Origin: RUG572 sp964386385
Lineage (GTDB): Bacteria > Verrucomicrobiota > Kiritimatiellia > RFP12 > UBA1067
Direction: 5' to 3'
NCBI GenBank assembly: GCA_964386385.1
Contig: CAYLRN010000014.1
Coordinates: 1-64,000 of the forward strand
DNA: 64,000 nucleotides
Made by a program: the position numbers and the translations under genes. This document shows positions 34,628 through 42,506 of the stretch, piece after piece (position 1 is the stretch's first letter; each line of letters begins with the position of its first letter). Below the pieces are notes generated by a model. The model had not been told where the DNA came from. It worked only from the letters and a program-made list of their open reading frames with translations, and did not search any database.

Positions 34628-34899
34628 GCAGAAACGTTGTCTGGACTTCGCCGGCGCGAAAGGGGCTGAAGCGTTTTCGCCACAACCCCGTCATACAGGT
34701 TGAAATCTCCGCGGTGGTCGACCTTCTCGCGGCGGACGTGCCGTTGCCGGCGAAGTACTGCGACCATGCGCTGCACAACAACTGGGAAGGGTGTCGCGAC
34801 TGCCATGTCAGGCCCGACGTGGTTCTGACATACAAGAAGACGGCCGACGGACTTGTCCTGATGCTTCTCCGCGTCGGCAGTCATTCGGAGGTGTTCTGA
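34624..34899 (+). CDS. YafQ/RelE-family mRNA interferase toxin
   Basis: A 91-residue RelE-superfamily toxin. The C-terminal signature of the YafQ branch is visible: KYCDHALHNNWEGCRDCHVRPDVVLTYK, then LMLLRVGSHSEVF. YafQ cleaves mRNA on the ribosome and is neutralised by the protein encoded upstream. The catalytic histidines (DHAL, RDCHV, SHSEVF) are present, so the toxin appears intact. The start overlaps the antitoxin stop, and the next gene starts two bases after the stop, making this a longer operon than a usual toxin-antitoxin pair. Confidence 0.85.
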   Translation: MSRNVVWTSPARKGLKRFRHNPVIQVEISAVVDLLAADVPLPAKYCDHALHNNWEGCRDCHVRPDVVLTYKKTADGLVLMLLRVGSHSEVF

Positions 34900-34901
34900 A
34901 G

Positions 34902-35630
34902 ATGGAAGGGGAATGGACAGATGCGGCGGACGTCGTTCGCCAGAGCAGGCGCTTCGACCTCATATTCCGCATTGAACTGGCCGACGCCTGGATGCACGGC
35001 GATGCGAAGTCTGTCCGCGAGGCGGAAGAGGCGTATCTTGAGATGGTGCGCGCGCGGAACGGCTTCTATGAACGCGAACCGTTGCGAATGTCGCCGGAGG
35101 CGTTCATTGGCGATTTCCGGCGCACTTTCGATTCCATTAGAGCGTACGGGTTCGATGCCGCGAAAGGCTCGATTCCGCTGGATATGTCGGGCGAACTCGT
35201 CAACGGAGCGCACAGGCTTGCCGTCTGCGCAGCCATTGGATGCCAGTGCCATGTGTTCAGGTCGCCGAAATGGCGTTCCACAAACGGAAGTGTTGAAGGC
35301 GTCTTTCGCAGGGGGAACGTCCATCCCGCCGTGGCGGACTGGGGAATACGCCGCTATCTGGCGAGGTTTCCGGACGGGCGGCTGGCTGTCGCATGGGGAA
35401 CGGCAGAAGAACACCCCGTCGCGCCATTCCCCGACTGGCGCACATGGGCGAAGCAGAACGGGACATGGAATCCAGTACAGTATCTTCGCATCGCGAGATA
35501 TCGGCTGCTCTCACTTTTAAGACCGCCGGGACGTACGCGCGAAAAGGCGATTTCGCACGCTCGGGAAATCGTCTGCCGGATGACGTGTTATCGGAAACTG
35601 GCGGACTATTGGGAAGGACACTCGACATGA
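34902..35630 (+). CDS. ParB/sulfiredoxin-fold-like protein, function unknown
   Basis: A 242-residue soluble protein. The central part reads GSIPLDMSGELVNGAHRLAVCAAIG, which matches the ParB/sulfiredoxin-fold motif (hydrophobic-x-G-x-H/R-R followed by a helix). The N-terminal third is helical and acidic; the C-terminal third (NPVQYLRIARYRLLSLLR) is basic. Proteins of this kind also occur beside sugar-transfer genes, so a role in chromosome partition is not implied. It starts two bases after the toxin gene and ends with a four-base overlap with the next gene. Confidence 0.5.
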   Translation: MEGEWTDAADVVRQSRRFDLIFRIELADAWMHGDAKSVREAEEAYLEMVRARNGFYEREPLRMSPEAFIGDFRRTFDSIRAYGFDAAKGSIPLDMSGELVNGAHRLAVCAAIGCQCHVFRSPKWRSTNGSVEGVFRRGNVHPAVADWGIRRYLARFPDGRLAVAWGTAEEHPVAPFPDWRTWAKQNGTWNPVQYLRIARYRLLSLLRPPGRTREKAISHAREIVCRMTCYRKLADYWEGHST

Positions 35631-37614
35631 ATCCCGAAATCCATTTGTTTGTTCTCTGGCAAAACGCGCGCCAGACGGAAGAGCGCATACTCGCGGACAT
35701 GCGGAAGAACTTCGACGTGCTGGCGACTGTCGATTCTTCATGGCCTTCCGCCGTCAGCGCGGAGCAGGGCTTTCGCCGGTTCTACGGCACGTTCCTCCAG
35801 GACGCCGCCGGGAAGGTGCGCCGCGTCGGAAGCGGAGGCTTTCTCGTCGTGGTGGTGCGCGACAACGCGCCCATCTACGAATGCGTTGAGACCGCGCGCG
35901 GAATCGAGCGCGTGGACGTCAACGTTTTCCACAAGAAGTACGAATATCGCTCATGGGTTGGCGGACAGCACCGTGTGCACGGCACGAATTCTCCCGAAGA
36001 GGCGCGTCGCGACGTGATGCTGCTGACGGGCATTCCCCTCGCGGAATGGATTTCAGGCACGGCAGTGGGCAGACCGCAGACCGTTCTGCCGGGACAGAGT
36101 GGATGGGCAGGGCTGGAAGACATGTTCAATTTCCTGAACGAGACGATTCCGTATGTCGTCCTCCGAAACGGCGACGCCCTGCCGTCCGGATTCGACCCGC
36201 TGCATGACGACATCGACCTGCTCGTGTCCGACGCCAAGGACTGCATCGGTCTTCTTGGCGCTCGCAAGATCGGCGGCGGCGGTTCGCTTTATGCCGTGCA
36301 AGTCGGCGGACATAGCGTCAAACTTGACATCCGTTCCGTCGGAGACGGATACTACGATATGTCATGGGCGCGCGACATGCTCGCCACACGCCGTCCGAAT
36401 TGCGGCGGAGTCCAGATTCTCTCTCCGCGCAATCTGCATTACGCTCTTCTGTACCATGTCCTCTACCACAAGCATTCGGTGGCGTCCGACTATCCGGCAA
36501 AGATCGCCGCCTCCGCAAATGCGATGGGCATGGAGAAATGCGAACCCGACGAATGGATTGTCCTGCTCGATGCGTTCATGCGCGAAAGGGGATATCGCTT
36601 TACAACGCCACACGACAAGACCGTCCACGTGAATTCCGCCATCGGCAAATGGCGCNNNNNNNNNNNNNNNNNNNNNNNNNNNNNNNNNNNNNNNNNNNNN
36701 NNNNNNNNNNNNNNNNNNNNNNNNNNNNNNNNNNNNNNNNNNNNNNNNNNNNNNNCGCCATCGGCAAATGGCGCGACGAGGCTTCGGAGGTCGCCGCCAT
36801 CTTCGGCTTGACGGACGTGCATCCTGTCCGTCCGCTCGAACGCGCATTTCGCGCACAAGGACTGACCGACCTCGTCCTTGAGGGCGTGAGCGACGGCGCA
36901 ATGCAGCGAATCGCGTATGGCCGTTTGATTCCGGCGTTTGGAGAAGGCGAATTCCGCTCTGCCACCGCATTCCGCTCTGCCGCGCCAAATGTGTCGGTCG
37001 AACACGTCACATGGCATGTCGGACGACGCGGCGGATATGTCGTCACTGCGGCGACGCCGGGCGAATCGCTTGCATCGCGCCTTGCGTACGGCGCGGCGGT
37101 TTCCGATTCGGAAGCGGACCGCTGGGCGGCAGACGCGATTGAAATCGCAAGGGGGCTGGAAGCGGCCGGCGTCGTCCATCGTGACATTCGTCCGGAAAAC
37201 ATATGGATTGCGCCCGATGGGCTAAAACTGGACGGATTTCGTTTTGCGCTCATCCGCAAGGCGTACAGGAAGGAAGTGACGGCGCTTCGGAAAAGGCCGC
37301 TTGAACTTCTGGCGAAGATCGGCGGCGAGTTCGTATCGACGCCAGGATGCTGGAACGATTGCGCGTCGCTGGCGAAAACGCTGGAACTCCTTCCGCAGAC
37401 AGATGCCGTTCGCGCCGCCATTGGCGTTCTTCGCTCAAAAGCCGCCGAACGCAATGCGGGCCTTTGCGTGAAACTTCCTCTGCGCATTCGCATTCGCCTG
37501 TTCATAACTTGGCTTGCATATGCCGTGCAGGACGTCTTCCGCCCTCATTCACGCACGGCTGAAAAGCATCGCGTCAAAAAGAGCTTTGCATATACGGCGG
37601 CATTCAGGCGCTAG
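35627..37614 (+). CDS. Nucleotidyltransferase-kinase fusion, interrupted by an artificial N gap
   Basis: As given the frame is broken by 100 Ns (36656-36755), but the 19 bases before the gap (36637-36655) are identical to the 19 after it (36756-36774). Collapsing them joins 35627-36655 to 36775-37614 in one frame of 622 residues. The N-terminal domain (GGQHRVHGTNSPEEARRD) is not recognised. Around residue 194 PLHDDIDLLVSD is a nucleotidyltransferase motif. The C-terminal domain is kinase-like: GVVHRDIRPENIWIAPDG (about 478) is the catalytic loop and KLDGF replaces DFG. A role in surface glycan or phospho-modification is an inference. The ATG overlaps the preceding stop by four bases. Confidence 0.65.
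36656..36755. other. Scaffold gap of 100 Ns
   Basis: Exactly 100 Ns, a default scaffolding value. Both edges carry the same 19 bases, which read CGCCATCGGCAAATGGCGC. The contigs therefore overlap and the gap probably has no real length. Confidence 0.9.
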
Positions 37615-38294
37615 GGAGGGCGTGTGTTCCCCACGCGCCGTGAAAGCCCGTTCAATGGCCTTCGGCATTCGCCTGCGATTGCAATGAACCGGATTTTCCG
37701 GACAATCCGGGTATTCCGGTGTTTGTTTCAATAGGGGCGTACTCCTGCGCGCCCGAACCCATGCGTCGGCGGACGCGCAGGAGCGCGTCCCTCCCATGCG
37801 GCGCGACGGGACGTCGCGCCCTACCGATGAAACGGCATGGCGGTAGGGCGGGGCGTCCCGCCCCGCCGCTGCGTACGGCAATGCGGCTCATGGCGCGTGG
37901 CAAGGCGTTTCCGGGAGGGCGCGTGTTCCCACGCGCCGTGAAAGCCCGTTCAATGGCCTTCGGCATTCGCCTGCGATTGCAATGAACCGGATTTTCCGGA
38001 CAATCCGGGTATTCCGGTGTTTGTTTCAATAGGGGCGTACTCCTGCGCGCCCGAACCCATGCGTCGGCGGACGCGCAGGAGCGCGTCCCTCCCATGCGGC
38101 GCGACGGGACGTCGCGCCCTACCGATGAAACGGCATGGCGGTAGGGCGGGGCGTCCCGCCCCGCCGCTGCGTACGGCAATGCGGCTCATGGCGCGTGGCA
38201 AGGCGTTTCCAGAGGACGTCGCGCCCTGCCGGCGACATTCATGTGCCACACAACCACCTAACCACTTAGCCGCTTAACCACTTGACCCACTTAA
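37615..38294. repeat. Tandem duplication of a 298-bp hairpin unit
   Basis: Two nearly identical units, about 37615-37912 and 37913-38209. Each holds a GGCGCGTG-type hairpin, a CCGGATT/AATCCGG hairpin, GGACGCGC/GCGCGTCC with loop AGGA followed by CTCCC, GGCGCGACG/CGTCGCGCC with loop GGA followed by CTACC, and a GTAG-led GGCGGGGCG/CGCCCCGCC hairpin. An octamer array (38252-38310) closes the cluster and runs into the 3' end of the next gene. No gene is seen in this stretch of 680 bases. Confidence 0.85.
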
Positions 38295-40268
38295 TTACTT
38301 AACTACTTCAAACACCGCCGCCTCGTTCGGCTCGAGCGTGACCGCGTCGGCGGTGACGTCGCCGCGCCAGACGCGGCCGAGTTTTCCGTCTATCCTGATC
38401 GGGCATTTCTGCGCGCGCGGCTCGAAGTTGATTCCGACGACGACCGTGGAGCCGTCCGGCGCGGGATGCTCCGTGAACGCGACGTAGGGGTTCTCGCCCT
38501 TTGCGACCTTGGTCTTCACGCCCGCGACCTTCGCCGCCTCGCGGAAGAACTTGTAGAAGGGCGTCACGTACGTGCCGGTGAAGCAGTCCGTCCGGTTGAT
38601 GGCGGCCGAATCGATCGGCGAGTTGACGACCATCACGACGCCCTTGCCGTACTTGAACTTCGTGAAGACCGGCTCGCCGTCCTTCGCGCGGGCGAGGACT
38701 TCGCATTCGCGGGCGATGAGCTTCGTCGTGAAGCTGTCGTAGCAGGACATCTCGCTGCCGCCGAACGAGAACTTGCGGTCGATGGGCGCGCGGGCGCCGT
38801 AGTCCACCTCGATGCCCGTCTGTTCACGGAAGTGCGTGAAGCGCGAATTGCCGCCGAGGACGACCAGCACCGCGGCGCCCTCCTTCGCCTTGCCGAAGAA
38901 CTTCCTCTGTGCGGGATAGGAGTAGCCCATGTCGGAGCCGACGGACGAGACGATGTAGAGGTCCGACTCCGGCAGCTCCTGATTCTCCGCGCCGGCGAAC
39001 GACGGGTCGATTCCGGCCTGTCGGGCGAGGAGGTAGCAGCCGAAGCCGTTCTGCCAGCCGGCGATCTTCTCCGGCACGACGATTACGGCGTTCGGCCTGC
39101 GCGCCGGCAGCTTTTTGAACGGCAGCGTGGCGCGGAAGTCCTGGAACTTCTTCATTTCAAGCATGATCGGCTTGGGCGAGTAGTCCTGGCGCAGAAGCCC
39201 CAGTTCGCGTTCGCAGGCCGTGAGCGAGTAGGGCGGGAAGTCGAGGACCTCCTGGTCGGAGTTGCACCACCAGAGACAGCCCTTGAGGTCGTTCGCCCAT
39301 GCGCTGAACATTGTGGTTCGCATTCCGGCCGCGGTCCGCGCGTCGCTTGCGTACTCCGTGCCGAGGTTGCCGACTTCCTCGACGAAGCAGGGTCTGCCGC
39401 CGAGGTCGCGGTAGAGGAGCGATTCGGCCGTCGGATGGAGCGCGACGCGCATCGTGTTGAACGCCTCCTTTCCGCAGCCCGGCACGTAGAGCGCGTAGGG
39501 ATGCGTGCAGAGGACGTCGGAGAGTTCGCCGTTCAGGCGGATCGGCGTGTTGGCCGTCTCGCACGTGGAGAGCCCGTGCATTCCGGAGACGACGGGGCGG
39601 GTGGGGTCCTTCAGGCGGATGGCGGATCCGATGTGCTCCATCCAGTTGTAGAACATCGCCTGGTCGTTGGCGCCCATGCAGTTGCATTCGTTGCCGTAGT
39701 CCCAGGCGGCGATGGCCGGGTGGTCCTTGAGGCTGTCCACGAAGTAGCGCACGAAGCGCGTCTGCCACATGACGGCGAGCGGGTCGGAGAGGACGTTCTT
39801 CTCCTCGAAGACGGCGGGTACGAACTGACGGCCGCTCATCCAGCCGGTGACGATTCCGACGATGAGCTTGATGTCGTTCTTCTGCGCGACGTCGCAGAAG
39901 AAGCGGAAGCGGCGCATCATCTCCTCGTCCACGCCCGCGTAGTTCTGGAGCGGCCTGTTGTTCTGGAGGAACGAGCGGTAGTTGCCGCCCGCGTGGCAGT
40001 CGCCGGTCAGCGGCTGGAAGTCCGGCCAGAGCGGGAAGACGCGCAGCACTTTCGTGCCGTACTTCGCGAGCTCTGCGAGTTCGCGCTCGACGACGTCAGG
40101 CCGCCACTGGCTCCACATGTACATTCCGGCGTTCTTCGCCCAGTAGTTGCATCCCACGAAGAACTCTCCCTCCGTGAAGATGTCCCGCGTCGCGTAGTCC
40201 GCCGCGGGCTTCGCCCACGCGCTCGCCGCCGCCAGCGCGCATCCAAGAACAAGTGCTGTCTTTTTCAT
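38295..40268 (-). CDS. Secreted clan GH-A glycosidase with GH42-like C-terminal domain
   Basis: A 657-residue enzyme with a signal peptide (1-19). The first 400 residues form a GH5/GH-A barrel: FFVGCNYWAKNAGMYMW, TKVLRVFPLWPDF, WDYGNECN with acid/base Glu194, and RPCFVEEVGN with a candidate nucleophile at 297-298. The rest (VIVVPEKIAGWQNGF..., SSVGSDMGYSYPAQRKFF, KYGKGVVMVVNSPID) resembles the glutaminase-like trimerisation domain of GH42 beta-galactosidases. Beta-mannosidase/mannanase or beta-galactosidase activity is possible; the substrate is open. The last residues (VVK) and the TAA stop are written by the octamer repeat. AAGGA precedes the ATG at a spacing of ten. Confidence 0.75.
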   Translation of the reverse strand: MKKTALVLGCALAAASAWAKPAADYATRDIFTEGEFFVGCNYWAKNAGMYMWSQWRPDVVERELAELAKYGTKVLRVFPLWPDFQPLTGDCHAGGNYRSFLQNNRPLQNYAGVDEEMMRRFRFFCDVAQKNDIKLIVGIVTGWMSGRQFVPAVFEEKNVLSDPLAVMWQTRFVRYFVDSLKDHPAIAAWDYGNECNCMGANDQAMFYNWMEHIGSAIRLKDPTRPVVSGMHGLSTCETANTPIRLNGELSDVLCTHPYALYVPGCGKEAFNTMRVALHPTAESLLYRDLGGRPCFVEEVGNLGTEYASDARTAAGMRTTMFSAWANDLKGCLWWCNSDQEVLDFPPYSLTACERELGLLRQDYSPKPIMLEMKKFQDFRATLPFKKLPARRPNAVIVVPEKIAGWQNGFGCYLLARQAGIDPSFAGAENQELPESDLYIVSSVGSDMGYSYPAQRKFFGKAKEGAAVLVVLGGNSRFTHFREQTGIEVDYGARAPIDRKFSFGGSEMSCYDSFTTKLIARECEVLARAKDGEPVFTKFKYGKGVVMVVNSPIDSAAINRTDCFTGTYVTPFYKFFREAAKVAGVKTKVAKGENPYVAFTEHPAPDGSTVVVGINFEPRAQKCPIRIDGKLGRVWRGDVTADAVTLEPNEAAVFEVVK

Positions 40269-40334
40269 GTCTTGAAGTCCTTTGTCTCCAGGTGTCTTTC
40301 GATTCGTTTGCCTCTGGTGGTTTCCCGCGCGCGC

Positions 40335-41450
40335 CTAGAACGGCATCTGGCAGGCCATCAGCGTCGCCTTGTGGACGGCGACGTCGTGGTCGTAGAGGTC
40401 CGGGTTGGGAATTTCACCGCGCACGATCTGCGCGAGCTCGTGCAGCTGCTCGGCGTAGCGGTCCTTCTGGACGCCGAAGTCTATCGTGTGCGTTCCCTTC
40501 TTGTAGCCGGGCACGTCCTGCTCCACGCTGAATCGCATGGTGAGGTTCTTTCCGTCGAAGCGTTCTATCGGGCAGAGGTCGATGCAGCCCTTCGTGCCGT
40601 CGATGCGCAGGCGGCGCTGTCCGCCGGGCGCCTTGCTGCAGGAGCGTATCAGGGCCATGCCCTTCTCCCAGGAGAGGAGGCTGGCCGTGTTGGAGAGAGT
40701 GCCGGGCGTCGTGCTGGCGGGGGAGGTCTGGAGGACGCTCTGCGCCTGTAGCGGGACCTTGTCGCCGAACATGGGGAGGATGAAGTCCACGAGGTGGCAG
40801 CCTAGGTTGTAGAGGACGCCGCCCTTGAAGGACTTGATGTACGGCTCGTACTGCTTGCTGCCGTAGTTGTGGTTCATGTCCGCCTCGACGAAGTTCACGT
40901 CGCCGATCCACTTCTCGGCCACGGCCTTCTGGCAGAACTTCACCGCGGGGTTGACTCGGAACATGTAGCCGATCTGGAGCGGGACGCCGCGCCGGCGGCA
41001 GGTCTCGACGACCTTGACGAAGGGGGCGAGGGTCTGCCCGCACGGCTTGTCCAAATGCATCGCAAGGCCGCGGTCCGCGCACGCCTGGGCGATGGGAATC
41101 AGGTCGTCGTTCGTGACCTCCACGAAGACGCACTGGATCGACTTGTCGGAGAGAACCTGCTCCGGCGTCAGGCGCGGGACGCCGTCGTACATCTTGTAGC
41201 TGCGGGCCTCGCGCGCCGTCTTCGACGCCCGGTCGTCCACGACGCCGACGAGCTCGAAGTCGTCCGGCAGCTTCCTGAGCGACTGGAACTTGCCGTCGGC
41301 GTGCTCGTGGCACAGCCCCCACTGGACGACGCGCACCTTCTTCGCGCCGCGGAACGGCGCCCACTTCGCCTCCGCCGGCCTCGCCGACGCGCAGCCGGCC
41401 GCCGCGAACGCGCCGGCCATTCCAAGAAAACCTCTTCTGTTCATAGACAT
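40335..41450 (-). CDS. Gfo/Idh/MocA oxidoreductase, Tat lipoprotein
   Basis: A 371-residue NAD(P)-dependent sugar dehydrogenase-type protein. The N-terminus MSMNRRGFLGMAGAFAAAGC combines a twin-arginine motif with a lipobox (Cys20), so it is probably a periplasmic lipoprotein. The nucleotide fold is divergent (VRVVQWGLCHEHADGKF); the catalytic lysine is in HLDKPCGQ. The C-terminal domain has KGGVLYNLGCHLVDFILPMFGD. It lies downstream of its own promoter and 66 bases before the GH-A enzyme gene on the same strand, so both may act on the same glycan. Confidence 0.88.
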   Translation of the reverse strand: MSMNRRGFLGMAGAFAAAGCASARPAEAKWAPFRGAKKVRVVQWGLCHEHADGKFQSLRKLPDDFELVGVVDDRASKTAREARSYKMYDGVPRLTPEQVLSDKSIQCVFVEVTNDDLIPIAQACADRGLAMHLDKPCGQTLAPFVKVVETCRRRGVPLQIGYMFRVNPAVKFCQKAVAEKWIGDVNFVEADMNHNYGSKQYEPYIKSFKGGVLYNLGCHLVDFILPMFGDKVPLQAQSVLQTSPASTTPGTLSNTASLLSWEKGMALIRSCSKAPGGQRRLRIDGTKGCIDLCPIERFDGKNLTMRFSVEQDVPGYKKGTHTIDFGVQKDRYAEQLHELAQIVRGEIPNPDLYDHDVAVHKATLMACQMPF

Positions 41451-41495
41451 CTCCTGTCCTTTTCGATATGGTCAATTGTGAAGACGATTATGAAG

Positions 41496-41524
41496 ACGAT
41501 ATCAACTAACCCGCATTCCGTCAA
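41496..41524 (-). promoter_or_regulatory. Promoter of the MocA-GH-A pair
   Basis: On the minus strand TTGACG (41524-41519), a 17-bp spacer and TATCGT (41501-41496). AGGAGA precedes the ATG at 41450. Confidence 0.6.
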
Positions 41525-41619
41525 GACGAATCGGACTTTCGGGGATTTCGGAAAGTTGTAGTATCTGGTGGCGCAGTTTCCGACAAGGGGAAGGAATGCC
41601 GATCCACGAAGAAAAGACG

Positions 41620-42501
41620 CTACTTCATCTTCGGCTCCTGGTCGTCGACCTGCCCGAAGCCGCGAGGGCCGTAGACGCCGTTGCCGGAGCCGATGAACGC
41701 GGTGTGCGACTTCTCGTCAACCCAGCCCGGCTTGCCGCCGGCCTTGTACGGCTGCGTGAACGACTCGACGTGTCCGTCGAGAAACGCCATGTTGCAGTGG
41801 CGATTGCGTCCGCGCCCGTGGCGGAACGCCTGCGTGCCGCCCTTGCGGAGGCTCGATGCCGAGTTGTCGTACCACTTGTCCTGGAACGGCGCGCGCATGA
41901 ACTTGTTCGGCCCGCCGGAGTAGCCGCCGTCGCCGAAGACGACGACACGGTCCGGAAACCGGACGCGGTCGAACGCCGTCGGATAATGCCGCTTTCCCCT
42001 GTCGCCCTCGACGTAGCCGAGGTAGCAGACGTTGTAGTTGTAGCCGGTCATGCGGTTGCCGTCCCAGTTGTCGCTTTCCGTCCGGCACTTCGGGCAGCAC
42101 ACGACCGACTCCGTCTGCGCTCCGCCGAACATCTCGCCGCATCGCCACCCGGCGCCGACGCCCTTCTTGCGCGTAAAATCCCAGCAGAACGTCGCGAACT
42201 CCGCCCAGTTCGTCGCGCCGTGCAGACGCGGGTCCTCGCGCGGATAGAGCCGGCGAAGGCCGTCGTTCCCCCAGTAGGCGCTGTCGTGGAGATATGGGCT
42301 GACCATGCCCCATGGAAACCAGCCCTCGTTCCGCGCGTAGTCGTGGCAGAGGAGCGCGAGCTGGCGGAGGTTGGACTTGCATCGGGCACTGATGGCCGCC
42401 TCCCGAGCGTCGGTCAGCGCGGGGAGGGCGAACACCGACGCCGCGCCGATCAGTCCGACGACAAGGAGGAGCTCCAGAAGGTTGAAGCCTCGTCTGTCCA
42501 T
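41620..42501 (-). CDS. Pseudopilin-like protein, DUF1559 type
   Basis: A 293-residue protein with a type IV prepilin N-terminus, MDRRGFNLLELLLVVGLIGAAS: short basic leader, FxLLEL methylation site with Glu at mature position 5, and a hydrophobic helix. The body has CKSNLRQLALLCHDYA and near the C-terminus HCNMAFLDGHVESF, the H-x9-DG motif of PVC-group DUF1559 proteins. Two CxxC-like pairs (VVCCPKC) are unusual. It begins five bases after the stop of the riboswitch-controlled surface protein and is therefore in that operon. Whether it forms pili or a secretion pseudopilus is unknown. Confidence 0.8.
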   Translation of the reverse strand: MDRRGFNLLELLLVVGLIGAASVFALPALTDAREAAISARCKSNLRQLALLCHDYARNEGWFPWGMVSPYLHDSAYWGNDGLRRLYPREDPRLHGATNWAEFATFCWDFTRKKGVGAGWRCGEMFGGAQTESVVCCPKCRTESDNWDGNRMTGYNYNVCYLGYVEGDRGKRHYPTAFDRVRFPDRVVVFGDGGYSGGPNKFMRAPFQDKWYDNSASSLRKGGTQAFRHGRGRNRHCNMAFLDGHVESFTQPYKAGGKPGWVDEKSHTAFIGSGNGVYGPRGFGQVDDQEPKMK

Positions 42502-42506
42502 GCGCG

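Noticed and set aside
34902..35630. ParB partner for the ParA at 22.8 kb
   Set aside because: Only the short fold motif matches. It is 12 kb away in a toxin-antitoxin operon and lacks the helix-turn-helix and dimer domains of ParB.
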